Shown here: in pieces, positions 10,143 through 20,700 of the stretch
How positions within the stretch are numbered: the first letter of the stretch is position 1
How the letters are laid out: the number at the start of each line of letters is the position of its first letter
Source of the DNA: Harmothoe impar
Taxonomy: Eukaryota > Annelida > Polychaeta > Phyllodocida > Polynoidae
Assembly (NCBI GenBank): GCA_947462335.1
Contig: OX381707.1
Location: 65,862,816 to 65,926,815 of the forward strand
Reading direction: 5' to 3'
Length of the DNA: 64,000 nt
The notes under the pieces: model-generated
What the model was told of the DNA's origin: nothing
The model's input: only the letters and a program-made list of their open reading frames with translations
Databases searched by the model: none
Program-made: the position numbers and the translations under genes

Positions 10143-11242
10143 AAGATCACAAGGCTCATACATGTGCTCGTGCATTTGTAAAGGGTTGGGTGCTTCATCT
10201 AGGCGTGCCCTTGATGTTGCATAGTGATCAAGGCAGAGAATTCGAATCTGAGTTATGGGCAGCAATGTGCCATAACCTTGCTATATGCAAAACCAGAACG
10301 AATCCGTACCGGCCTCAGTCTGATGGTCAAGTAGAAAGGTTCAACAGAACCTTGATACAAGTCCTGAAGCCTCTGGTCAACAGTCAGATGGATGATTGGG
10401 ACGAGCAATGCGAGTTTGTGGTACATGCTTATAATAGTACGGTGCATGCTTCCACCGGTTGTTCCCCCAATTTGTTGGTATTCGGAGAGGATTTGATTAT
10501 GCCTGCTGACTTGGTGTTTGGCGTAGCTGGGATAAACGCTGAAACACCCTGTCAGGTGATGTTCGTGGAGGCATTGAGGGATCAATTCAAGTCCGCATAC
10601 GAGATGGTTCGATGTGAACTAAGCAAATCTGCTTCATGGCAAAAAGTGGGCTATGACGTAGGTTTGAAACTTAGGTCCTTTCGAGTGGGGGATGAAGTAG
10701 TTAGGCTACACGACCCCCTACAGCAGCTAAAGTTGTCACCCAACTGGGATGGTCCCTTTACTGTGGTTCGGATTGTTTCAGAATCCACGGTGGTGATCAA
10801 ATCCTTGCTGGGACGCCTGTATAAATCCAATGTAGCTCGCCTACGCCGGTGGCAGGGTGATGCTTCAGCGCATTCGAAGCCACGGGAGCATTCGAAGTCA
10901 GATAACACTGAGTGGAGAGCGACCACCCCGGAACGACGTGGTCCTGGTAGACCTAGGAAACTAGTGATACCCTCAGATGAGAAAAAACCTATGCCTCCTG
11001 GTATTGGTAAATTAAAGCGGGGCCGGGGTAGGCCTAAAAAAAATTTACCAATTCGAGCTTCTAGCAAGAAGGATAAAAAGTGCGGAAAAAAAGTCTCGGC
11101 AAATGAAGGTCTGAAGGGGAGGAGGGCTGTCCAATTGACTACTGGACATCCTGTCGAATCTTCCCGGACGACCAGGTCTAAAGAACCCAAGGTGGGGTTA
11201 AGACGCAGTCCACGGCATAATCCGGAGACTGCTGTGACCTAA
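10142..11242 (+). pseudogene. pol: Pol, 3' part: rest of integrase, displaced by a one-base frameshift
   Basis: This frame, open from about 10,115, holds the second catalytic Asp (SDQG, about 10,212) and the catalytic Glu (about 10,332) of the DDE integrase core, and then a GPF-type module near 10,750. The C-terminal tail has two AT-hook-like GRP cores in basic context (about 10,940-10,960 and 11,018-11,042). The upstream half is in the other frame, and the switch lies at 10,137-10,142 in a CTCTG context. A one-base loss is the simplest reading. A programmed shift at this place, between two catalytic residues, would be without precedent that I know of; assembly error is possible. It ends at TAA-type stop context at 11,242. 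Confidence 0.85.
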
Positions 11243-11588
11243 TTTGTATACACAACAAGAAGTTTCGATGCCATGATGGTAGTACAGACCTAATTGCTGT
11301 CGAGTGAGCAGAGCTAGGATGAGAGTTGATCATGAACGTCCCCGAGGGTGGCAGACGGAACTATCCGGCGGGTATTCTTATGTTACCCGTAATGACATTT
11401 GCCTACACTCCTGAAGAATTCATGGTTAGCGGTATCCCTGGTACTGTGGAACTGACTCAATAAGGATTACACTCCGGTGAGCTACCCGTTCGATTAGTGG
11501 CCGGGTTATCCGTCGAAAAAGGGCTATCCGGTGAAGCGTGAACGCCCCCGGTGAGGGCCTCCAGTCCGACGAGATAGATCTGTTCGGG
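11243..11588 (+). other. Spacer between pol and the third ORF
   Basis: About 345 bp with stops in all sense frames for most of its length. The ORF3 frame is open from 11,538 but has no ATG until 11,589. This spacer must contain whatever gives access to ORF3 (a splice acceptor, internal promoter or internal ribosome entry). I see no strong TATA box and no clear polypyrimidine-AG acceptor. Confidence 0.4.
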
Positions 11589-14500
11589 ATGGACGATGGC
11601 CAATTCGACAACGCTCATGAGTCGGATTATGAATCCGCCTCTGAATCCACCGGGAGTGCGGTTACCGTTCGTGTAGCGGGGATCGGCTCCTATTCGACGG
11701 CTGATCGGGACAGCATGACCATGCCACCCCCGGCTACAGTCAACCTAGGGCCGTTGCCGTGGCGCAATGTCCCGAAACGCGTTGCTTCGAAAGAGATAGA
11801 CAATTCGACGTCAACCCGGCTTAACGCAGCAGGTGATGAGGAAGAGGACGAGATGCCAGAGTTGGAAGAGGTAAGCCAGAAATTGCCTATCCATGCAGTA
11901 TCTGACGAAGAAAAGGAGGACTTCGTACGAATATCGCTGGCCCAGCAACAACTCATGGAGGTGCTGGAGTGCGACCCGCCGTTCGACACCTCGCTGAAGC
12001 TCCATCCCACACTCATGTCGATGGTGCTAGACAAGCTGGAGGAACAGCATCTCCAACAAGCCAAGGCTATGGAGGAAGCAGTGCCCTCAAGTGATGGGAG
12101 CACAACCAGTACGAAGGGGAAGAAAAAGAAATTTTCCAAGACCAAAGGTAGTCGTAAAACTTCCAACGGCAGTACTCCTCCCAATACTCCGCCTAAGTCC
12201 GAGGTATCCGAACCTGCCCCAGTCCAGTCCGAATGCTCTTCGAGTACTTCCCAGTCGGCTTCAACGTCATTCGAAGAACCAACTACGACCACCGGGACTA
12301 CTGAGTCTCCATCCGAATCTCTTCCGAAAGCTCCGGGACCTTTACCAGTCCCATTCGAAGAAGACTCAGCTAGCGTGGAGTTGGCTCCGCGGGAGATCCA
12401 TTCGGATACCTCAGGATCAGTTGAGCAAGAAGCTCGTTATGCTCAGGTGGTTAGAGAATCCGATGAACTCAGGGCAGCCAATGAACAGTTACGGCTAACT
12501 CTGGAAGCTATGCAAACTGCCCCCAGAACGCCAATGACTCGCGCCCAGTCCCGTAAGAACCCCAATCCACAACAAAAAGGACGGTCCGTATCCGACGCTT
12601 CGGATCTGGAGGAGGTCCCCTTCGAACTTCCAAAGAGCCAGAAACGGAAGGCGAAGAAGAGTGAGGCACGACAGCCATGTGTACCTCATCCTTCGCCTCC
12701 CCAAACTACTGCGATTAATATGTCCCCAACCGTGAGGTTGGTGGACGTAGTATCCAGTACGGCCTCTACCCCTTCGACGCCTCCTGGGGCCCCCACCCGG
12801 ACGCATTCGACCCCTCCAGCAACTCCGACTAAGACTTCAGTGCAGGTCAAGGTACCTGCATCTCCGTCTACGTCCTCCGAGTCAGGGCAATCGAACACGC
12901 CACCAGTGGTTTCGTCGCCCCCTCCAGCTGCAGGGGCAGGTGCCTCAGCAGACGTCCCAAGTTCTCGGGTGGAGGACATGATTTGGCGCAATGCCAGTGG
13001 GGGCTTCAAGAAATTTAGGCCCGAGTGCATGGAACACTGCAAGCGATCGAGGGATATGTATTCGTGTCCCAAAGAACCGGACCATGAAGGATTGTCTGAT
13101 GACGAAGAATGGATGAGATCCAATATGGGTTCACCCAGTTCCTGGTCATGGACAGAAAACTGGTTCGGTCGGCTGCTGGATCGAAAACAGTTCCCCGAGA
13201 CCTACTACAACCATGAGGGCCGCCCCAAAATACGATGGGCGATGGCCCGGTACAAGGAAGGGGTAAGGGAGGATTGCCCATTCGATTCCTGTCGCGTCTA
13301 CTTCGCACATGAGAACCGCCCCATGCCTACTCGTCTTCGATTCATGCGACATCTCGTGGAGAAGCACATGCACCACCATGCGATGTATGTCTGCGCTGAT
13401 GTTGGCAAGTCAAACAAAAGGTGTTCGGGTATGTGGACCCCTCGAAGAGGCCGAATGATCGAGCACCTGATACAATGTCATGGCCAAGCCATGATGTTGG
13501 CCAGAAAGAACGTTGGAGATCTCCATGCATCACTGGTGGCAGGCCTGGACAAAGTAAAGTTCGAAACCATTACGATTGAAACCTTCCAATTCGGAAAGGT
13601 CCAATTAACCCGGAATTCGAAACAGTCAGCTGTCTTCCAGCGTACTGATCGACGTGGTCGGCTGGACCTGAACGACACCTTGTACAAGGAATTGTACGAC
13701 TGGAGAGCGGCCAACCCCCTTCCAGGGAAACGAAGTGAGAACAGGAGTCCAGCCACTTCCGAACCTGACTGCAAAAAGGTCAAATCCGAGGTTCCGGCTC
13801 CAAGAGCTCCAACTGCAGCACGAGGGCGCGCGACAACGATTGAGCACCGGTCCCCACTGAAGGACTTGCGTCCTAACTATGGTCCGGACTTCTCAGCCCC
13901 CAAGGGTCGTTCCCAGCTGCAAACCCTTCGTCCTCTGACCCCTGGTAACCTGGCCAGTAAGGCTGAGTACCCTTCAATGGACTTCCCTGGTCCGGAGGTA
14001 CAGACTGAGAAGGATCCGTACAAAAATCTCCCTACGGGCATCTCTGTAATGGATGCCATCCGCCAACCGGACTCACGGGACGTGGAGATGGCGGATTCGG
14101 ATCACTTTGTGCTGCCTGGGAAAAAGGACTTGGTGGTGACGACCACCAACCTCACTCCTCGGGCAGAAGACAAGGTAAAACCAAAGGCTGACAGTTCTAC
14201 AAAGTCAGTGGGGCGTAAAACCCCTGCTACTAGTGCGGATTCGACATCCATGAAAACTGAGCCTGTGGTGGACCCGGTTCCAGTGACCACTTCGAACCCA
14301 GTCACCACCACACCAACGACAACTGCTGGAGGAGGGAAGGCAGCAACTGTTGCAGCCACCCTACTCACCACCACTACTACTACTGCCACTGTGCCCTATA
14401 AGCCCAGTGTTCGTGAGGAACCAGCAGTGGATCCAAACCAGTGGTATGATCTGATGATCAGTGGTGAAAACATTCGGCCGAGGATGCAGATTCCGAAGGA

Positions 14501-14921
14501 CTACTTCGAGCCTCCAAAGGCTCCGGATGCGGTGGTGCATAAGGAGCTGTACGAACGATGGTTGCAGGAACACCTGGCTGGCATGCAACGATATGCAGCC
14601 GGTGTGGCGAGAGCATCAGCCGACTATGCCATCACCATGCAGGGCAAGGAGGTCGAGAGGCTGAGGAAGATCTTCGAACAGCAACGGATTGACGAACAAT
14701 CGGAGCCAGATAAGGTGATCGAACTCACCAAGCAGCTGGCACAATCGAAGAAAGAACTCTCAACAGCTCGTTGTCTGCAGAAAGCTGCAGAAGATACTCT
14801 GGACGATCAGGCCAAAACGATGAAGGCGCTGAACGTTAAGTTCATTCGGGTATTCGGGATAGGACTCACCCAATGGAGTGGGTCACTCGAAGAACTCCAG
14901 AGCGTATTGAAGGACTTATAA
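11589..14921 (+). CDS. Third sense ORF of the LTR element, Cys/His-region protein of unknown function
   Basis: About 1,110 residues from the first ATG (11,589). No family recognised. The N-terminus is acidic; residues ~190-470 are Ser/Thr/Pro-rich low complexity. Residues ~480-632 hold Cys/His clusters: a C-X3-C group near 13,027; a C2H2-like unit starting CPFDSC (13,275, residue ~563) and closing with an H-rich stretch; and a second unit with two Cys and a closing CH/H pair near 13,470. Another Thr/Pro-rich region follows, with a run of six Thr. The C-terminal ~120 residues are a probable coiled coil. There is no signal peptide or membrane segment, so it is not an envelope protein. The same TTCGA-rich codon habit as gag and pol ties it to the element. 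A nucleic-acid-binding accessory role is inference. Confidence 0.8.
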   Translation: MDDGQFDNAHESDYESASESTGSAVTVRVAGIGSYSTADRDSMTMPPPATVNLGPLPWRNVPKRVASKEIDNSTSTRLNAAGDEEEDEMPELEEVSQKLPIHAVSDEEKEDFVRISLAQQQLMEVLECDPPFDTSLKLHPTLMSMVLDKLEEQHLQQAKAMEEAVPSSDGSTTSTKGKKKKFSKTKGSRKTSNGSTPPNTPPKSEVSEPAPVQSECSSSTSQSASTSFEEPTTTTGTTESPSESLPKAPGPLPVPFEEDSASVELAPREIHSDTSGSVEQEARYAQVVRESDELRAANEQLRLTLEAMQTAPRTPMTRAQSRKNPNPQQKGRSVSDASDLEEVPFELPKSQKRKAKKSEARQPCVPHPSPPQTTAINMSPTVRLVDVVSSTASTPSTPPGAPTRTHSTPPATPTKTSVQVKVPASPSTSSESGQSNTPPVVSSPPPAAGAGASADVPSSRVEDMIWRNASGGFKKFRPECMEHCKRSRDMYSCPKEPDHEGLSDDEEWMRSNMGSPSSWSWTENWFGRLLDRKQFPETYYNHEGRPKIRWAMARYKEGVREDCPFDSCRVYFAHENRPMPTRLRFMRHLVEKHMHHHAMYVCADVGKSNKRCSGMWTPRRGRMIEHLIQCHGQAMMLARKNVGDLHASLVAGLDKVKFETITIETFQFGKVQLTRNSKQSAVFQRTDRRGRLDLNDTLYKELYDWRAANPLPGKRSENRSPATSEPDCKKVKSEVPAPRAPTAARGRATTIEHRSPLKDLRPNYGPDFSAPKGRSQLQTLRPLTPGNLASKAEYPSMDFPGPEVQTEKDPYKNLPTGISVMDAIRQPDSRDVEMADSDHFVLPGKKDLVVTTTNLTPRAEDKVKPKADSSTKSVGRKTPATSADSTSMKTEPVVDPVPVTTSNPVTTTPTTTAGGGKAATVAATLLTTTTTTATVPYKPSVREEPAVDPNQWYDLMISGENIRPRMQIPKDYFEPPKAPDAVVHKELYERWLQEHLAGMQRYAAGVARASADYAITMQGKEVERLRKIFEQQRIDEQSEPDKVIELTKQLAQSKKELSTARCLQKAAEDTLDDQAKTMKALNVKFIRVFGIGLTQWSGSLEELQSVLKDL

Positions 14922-15892
14922 GCTAACTTGGGTGTTCGGCTGTTCGATTGTGTGATTGAGGACTTGTGCATATGATGCTTCGATGATACTGTAATAATTG
15001 TGTTGTTATTATAAAACATCCATGATTAAGGTCATGATTCGAAGGTAAACATAAGCCAGGTGGAAAATGCATAATTGTCAAGAAATGTCTTCGTTGTCTA
15101 AAAAAAAAAAAAAAAAAAAAGGGGTGTTCATACTTTAAGTAGTATAACTTATACTACATACTATGATTCGAACCAAAACTGTACATAATGTTCGGTGCCT
15201 ACTTTTATCTCCAAAATTTTTTCTTTTTGGACATAACAACTGGTATTCGGATTTCGAGAGTATATCTATTGTTAAGATATAAAGGCATATATCGGTTGCC
15301 TCATATGGAGGCTAATATTACTACATTCCTTGGTTATAAGAGTTAATGTCACAACTATGTTGGTTCCAAGTATTTTTACATAATTCCAATAGTTCACGTA
15401 ATTACCTCTCCTGGGACGGTTCGCCCACATAAATATTTTCGAGCCATTACTTCTGTGTCATTCCGTCCTAAAAAAGTCACATATTGTGCAATCTCAACTT
15501 ACCTTAAAATGATTAATGTAGTAATCATTATTGTATCTCAACGAAAACCATACAGAACTGTGATCACTATAGTTAGGAGTAGTATAGAACATATATTCGT
15601 ATATATTCATATCTTTATTAAAGATGGATACTCACGTATCAATCTTGTCGTTATAGTGTTGGATCTATAAGATCCCTGTTTTGTACATAGAGATGTAAGT
15701 GTTGTTTGGTGTAACAGGTAAAATCTAAAAATCTGTAATTGTACTTTCTACATGTAAGTGTAAAAACGTATATCGTACCTTCAAATGTACCCCGGTATTG
15801 TCATCATGTACACTGATATTATTCTCCCATATTCGAGTATATTATATTATATCAGATGTATTTCGACCCTGGTTATAATCTGGTGGGGGTGA
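14922..15892 (+). other. Long 3' non-coding region of the LTR element, with an internal A21-G4 tract
   Basis: About 970 bp of AT-rich sequence lies between ORF3 and the 3' LTR without a credible ORF. A run of 21 A (15,100-15,120) followed by GGGG could be an extra polypurine tract or the scar of a poly(A) tail. TTCGA words continue here (e.g. 15,050, 15,170, 15,440), so the region belongs to the element. Confidence 0.6.
15880..15892 (+). other. Polypurine tract before the 3' LTR
   Basis: TGGTGGGGGTGA directly abuts the right LTR at 15,893 and is the expected plus-strand primer site. It is short and interrupted by T. Confidence 0.65.
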
Positions 15893-16413
15893 TGTAGGGG
15901 CACGAATAATACGTGTACATATAAGGTCCGTGGAGTCAGAGCGGTAAGTGCCTCCAACGGACACTAGGTGGCAACACCTGAGCCATGTCCTTTCGGTTAT
16001 CCGGTAGCGGAGCCGGGCAGGGCACTCCAGACGGCGCTACGGAGGAGTGCCACGTCGACACTGCTTGGTCCGCGCTCAGGGTATATAAGAGGCCGAGGTT
16101 GGCTACCTCACCAGTTAGTCCTAGGACGAGCTCTGACCCGCACCTTTCGTACCTTCGCTTTGACAGGGGCACCTACACCCCTCCCACGTTATGGACTCTG
16201 CACCAGCCATGCTGGCACAGAGCTTAACTGTCCGGTATCGCTAATGCTTCGAACTATCGATAGAATCCTGTGTGTCTTCGAATGGTTGAAAGACCAAGTG
16301 AACCGAGTGAAAAACCTTCGTGTACTTTTGAGGCTGTGATCGAATAAAGACCTGTTGCATTCAAACCGAATTTGGAACCTGTGTTCGTGTTGTACGCATA
16401 TGAAACCCCTACA
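15893..16413 (+). repeat. 3' long terminal repeat
   Basis: 521 bp, identical to the 5' LTR except G at 16,057. It has the same TATA box (16,080-16,091) and AATAAA (about 16,344). CACT follows at 16,414-16,417. Confidence 0.95.
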
Positions 16414-16484
16414 CACTCTTCACATGAGGCTTAGCCACTGAAACTAAGGTGCTATGCATGGAGAGTGTATGAACAGATTTCTCA

Positions 16485-16600
16485 TTCTCCTCAGCAGGAG
16501 ATAACGTCCATGACCACATGGACATGACAAATTCTTCTCCTCAGCAGGAGACAACGTCCAGGAGAATATAGACATGACAAATCCTGCTGCACAGCACTAG
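16485..16600 (+). repeat. Two tandem copies of a 60-bp unit
   Basis: TCCTCAGCAGGAG at 16,488 and 16,548 and the GACATGACAAAT that follows each give a 60-bp step. The second copy is diverged in the middle. It lies just outside the LTR element. Confidence 0.7.
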
Positions 16601-16644
16601 ATATGTGTCTATAGATGCATAAACATTCATAGTGTTCTATAATG

Positions 16645-16868
16645 TACCGTAAAACCTTGACTATAAGCCGACCTTGACTATAAGCCGAATGTGAGTTTGG
16701 GAGTAAAAATTCGGCTTATAACAAAAGTGCTTGAAATTTGATTTCACTATGTTTCTACATTATCAAAACCTCGCCTATAAGCCGAATGGGAGTTTGGGGC
16801 TTAAAATTCGGCTTATAGCAAATAAAAACGCCAAATAAAATTCGGCTCATAGCCGAGGTTTTACGGTA
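16645..16868. mobile_element. MITE with TACCGTAAAACC ends
   Basis: The left end TACCGTAAAACCTTGACTAT and the inverse of the right end (TACCGTAAAACCTCGGCTAT) match over about 27 bp with few differences. The interior repeats ATAAGCCGA in both orientations, so the whole 224-bp element can fold on itself. TA may be the target duplication absorbed in the ends. Non-coding. Confidence 0.8.
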
Positions 16869-17273
16869 GTTATGAGCTATGTTATATCTTCAAGTTTTTT
16901 TTGACATAGTCGACTTTCATCCCTGGATTCTACATCGGCTTGCCGATGTGATTTCAGCAACACTGATTTTCTATGTTTTAATCCTCTGTAATGCAGCCTA
17001 ATGAAAGGACAAACACCCCTATTGTGCCAGTGGGCAGTATGCGCCATGTTATAAAGGGCTTCCTGAGAGCATTCTGCTAATGTAATGTATAGTTAGTAAA
17101 CTAATATTTTATTTAATATGAAAGTTGCCTAATTAATATATAATGCTCTTGCAGGACAACAAGCCGTGCAGAATCCATGAGTATGAGGCTTGTGTGGTTG
17201 AGGCAGCACTGTACCTACCCCATTTAATGAGATGTATGTTTTAGCTTTCTAACTTGGGAAGATCAAATTGAAT

Positions 17274-17476
17274 TACTGTAAACGTAGATATTTTCGTGCT
17301 GTATATATTTTCGCGATTTTTGAAAATCAGCGAAAATATGTACAGAGCGAAAATTTGTACAATGTGGTCATACTACTACAATCTTCCAAAAATCACGATT
17401 TTAAATACACATTAAAATTCATTTTTCAGCAAAATTGCGAAAATTTATATGCGCGAAAATATCTACATTTACAGTA
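17274..17476. mobile_element. MITE with TACTGTAAA ends and TATTTTCG repeats
   Basis: The left end TACTGTAAACGTAGATATTT matches the inverse of the right end with one difference over 23 bp. The 203-bp interior carries several GCGAAAATAT words in both orientations. It sits about 310 bp upstream of the helicase-PARP coding exon and may lie in its promoter or 5' intron. Confidence 0.85.
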
Positions 17477-17787
17477 TATTTTTACAGTAACTCAACATTA
17501 TCAACCTAAGGCCACTTAAAGTAGATTATCAGCTCTGCGGACGCCGTCCATATTCCTTAAAAAAGGCCGCATGATTGGTTCTTTTTTGTCATTGATTGAG
17601 AAAAAAGGTCCAAAAAAAGGCTGTATCTAAGAATATTTCAGAATACAAGTTGCAAAATAATCAATATCTCAACCAGTCTTTTACATTCAGAATAAAAGAT
17701 TAAAACCCCAAGCATATTCAAAGTCCATTGGCCCTCTTTATTTTCATATGTGGTTCTCATCTTATTTCAGAATTCTATTTCCTGAAG
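17477..17787 (+). promoter_or_regulatory. Upstream region of the helicase-PARP gene, with a possible splice acceptor
   Basis: The frame is open upstream of the ATG to 17,728, but only a TTG is available there. CTTATTTCAG at 17,761-17,770 is a plausible 3' splice site 17 bp before the ATG, so the 5' untranslated leader probably comes from an upstream exon. I cannot identify that exon or a core promoter. Confidence 0.4.
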
Positions 17788-20700
17788 ATGGCTGATTCTT
17801 TGAACTGGCGCACGGGCAATAAAACCAAAGTGCCTTCGGATCAAAATGGCCAAAAATGGTCAGATTCCTCAACTTGGCGCTCTTGGAATAAAGATACTGT
17901 GCTCCAGGGACCATCGCCTGAAGAAAAGAAGATGTCCTTCAATTGGCGCCTAAGAAAAAATGAAGATATGCTCTTTGGGAAAGTGAAAGCATTACACCAG
18001 AACTTTGGATTCATTGTTCCGGATGAACCACTTCCACCAGGCTATGAAATCAGTGATGTATATTTTGCAACCAAGTACCCGCGTGAAGTTGAACTGACTG
18101 TGGGTGATCAAGTTAGATTCCTCCTCAATGATCAATCTAAAGAAAAACCACAGGCATTTAAAGTGTTGAAATGTGATGGTACTGAGGGAAATGTTGCTAG
18201 TAAACCAGTCGACCCTAGTATTCCAGGTAATTTCAGTCAAAGAGCAGCTTCGAAGCTCCGTCAAAGAAATGAGGGTAGGGTCATAAAGATGTTAGAAAAT
18301 GGCACAGGTTTCATAAGGATAACAGGGGATGTACCTGAGCAGTACAAAGAGTATCAGGACACTTTGTATTTTGATAGTAAATGGGTAGAGTGCGGAGGAA
18401 TCAACATAACTGTTGGAGATAAGGTGGAGTTTGATGTCTGTTTTAATAAGAGGCATGAAAACCAATTTTCAGCTCACAGAATCAAGCTTGTTGATTGTAG
18501 ACCAAAGAACAATGCAGCAATCTATCAGGTCATAACAGAAATGATCAACAAAATCACAGATGTGACAGTTGATAACAGTGGAATCATTTTGCAAATGTTG
18601 CGATGTGATGCCATTTGGGAATCTATTGGTAGTTGTTGGTCTCTGCTTCCAGAGACTATATATAGATTACTTGAATTGCTGGAAATGTTGTGCAACCAAT
18701 CAAAGGCATCAGCCCAAATCTTTAAGCACACATTGGAGGTTTTGTTGAACACAGAATTCTACACACACAAATCTAGCAGAAGCTGCTTTAGTCAGTTTGT
18801 CAAGGGGGCTTGGGAGAATGATGAGATGTCATTCCGAAACCAAATCAAGAAATTTCTTCTGATGGTCCTTGACTATCTCCCAAACAAGGCAAGGATGGTT
18901 GCAACCTTAGCTAAAAGCATGCTGTCGTTGGAACAAGATAGCACAGAAAATTTCCTCTACATGGCCCTAAAGAAAGTCAGCTATGGACATGCAGATGATA
19001 TTGAAGGCTTTGAATGGGATGAACTTCCATTGGTACCCTCAACAAAGGAACTGATGCAGGAATCCTCGCTATCTTCAGAATACATGAATCAGGCGAAGAC
19101 GCATGGTCCATATGAATCAGTACAAGATTACATGGACACATATTTCCGTCTTCTACGAGAGGACTGCTTCAGCTCCTTGAGGATTGGTGTACAGAAATAT
19201 CTGAACAATACGCTTGACCCAAGAGATATGAACATCTACACAGGAATTTCACTCAGCAGGATTTGTCTGACAACCTATGGAGGTGGGTTAACTTTAGGCA
19301 TAAAAGTCATACCTTGCAATTTGATTGATGACTGGCGGACATGCAGAAATTTGCAATTTGGGAACCTACTCTGCCTCTCTCCATCTGGATCTTTCACAGA
19401 CCCAATATGGGCAACAGTATCTGAGAAAGATCCAGAGCTGTTGGAAACGGATAGTATCATATGGGTAAAGCTGGTTAGTGACAGCAACGTTCTAGATGAT
19501 ACAGAGTGTATATCAGCACTAAAGGAAGCTAGAGCCAGAACAATTATGGCAGAGTCCCCAACATACTATATTGCATACCAACCAGTACTGAAGACTTTGC
19601 GGGATACTGACCCAGAGACCTTAGCTTTCCAAGCTGAATTGGTAAATATGGAGCCTCCTTGCCCTCCTGAAACCCTTGATGAACAAGCGATTGACCCTTC
19701 ACCTGAACTAGATGAAAGCCAAACATTGGCATTCACTCAAGCATTGTGTAACCGACTCAGTATCATACAAGGTCCTCCTGGAACAGGGAAAACATTCATT
19801 GGAATTCATTTGATTCGCCATTTCATGAAGCAGGAAGTTGAGGTGAAATTTCCAATTCTTGTTTTAACATACAAGAACCATGCACTAGACGAATTCACCA
19901 AGTCTGTCTTGGAATTCTTGCCTAATGGTGTTGCAAGAGTTGGAGGCCGTTCAGTAGATCCGGAACTTGTGGATTGCAATCTGAAATCACTGAAAAATAA
20001 CCACTCTATGCCCAAGAAACTGGCCAGTGAAAGACATTCCATTCAAAATGAAGCATTTGCAATGAAAGCCAAAGTACGAAGCTTGATGGAGAAATTTGAA
20101 GCCGCAACAGATTTCTCAGCAGAAACTGTTCTCAGAACCTTCACCTTTTCTCAAATAGAGAAGTTGCTCTGGGGTTTCAAAGCTAAGCATGGTTGGACTA
20201 CTGCTGAGACCAAAGGAATAAAAGAGGCATTGAGTAAATATGAAGATGCTCTTAACGATCCTGAGAAGTCTACAGAGGAGCAAATGTCCAATCTTGATGA
20301 TCTAGTAGTGTTTGTAGACCAAGCTCTGAAGGAGTGGTTGCCTCCAACAAGCATATTTGAAGACATCATGAAAGTTGAAGAAGGCCCAACTCATCTGAAA
20401 AGGCAGCAGAATGAAGCTGACCTAGAAATGGAAGTGAATAGTGACTCTCCTTCATCTGATATTGATGAGACAGATGTTGCAGAGGAGGAAGAGGAAAGAC
20501 TTGCCGCTATCTTGTATCCGTGGGAATATGATAAAAACCAAGATGAAATAAGAGTAAAGGATCAAAACATCAGAGTTCCCTACATTGGCTCCATTGCCAA
20601 AAGATGGGCTGCTGTAGTTACCCTACCTTCTTTGACTCAAATAGATGATCTCTGGTCATTGAACGAACACGATAAAGTGTTCATCATACAGGCTATTCTC

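Larger units (their letters stand above)
4313..16413 (+). mobile_element. Ty3/gypsy-type LTR retrotransposon with a third ORF
   Basis: A 12.1-kb element has 521-bp LTRs (4,313-4,833 and 15,893-16,413) that begin TGTAGGGG and end CCCCTACA. CACT flanks both ends (4,309-4,312 and 16,414-16,417) as a 4-bp target duplication. A primer-binding site follows the left LTR, and a G-rich purine tract precedes the right one. Gene order is gag, protease, RT, RNase H, integrase, which is the Ty3/gypsy (Metaviridae) order. An additional 3.3-kb sense ORF and about 970 bp of non-coding sequence follow pol. The LTRs differ at one base, so insertion was recent. Integrase carries a one-base frameshift, so this copy is probably not autonomous. 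Confidence 0.95.

Noticed and set aside
11538..14921. Third ORF as an envelope gene
   Set aside because: No signal peptide, membrane segment, furin-like site or glycoprotein-like Cys pattern; it is low-complexity, Cys/His-region and coiled-coil protein.
17728..17787. Upstream TTG start of the helicase-PARP gene
   Set aside because: Non-AUG start with a hydrophobic stretch translated from a probable intron end; the ATG at 17,788 has good context and follows a splice-acceptor-like site.
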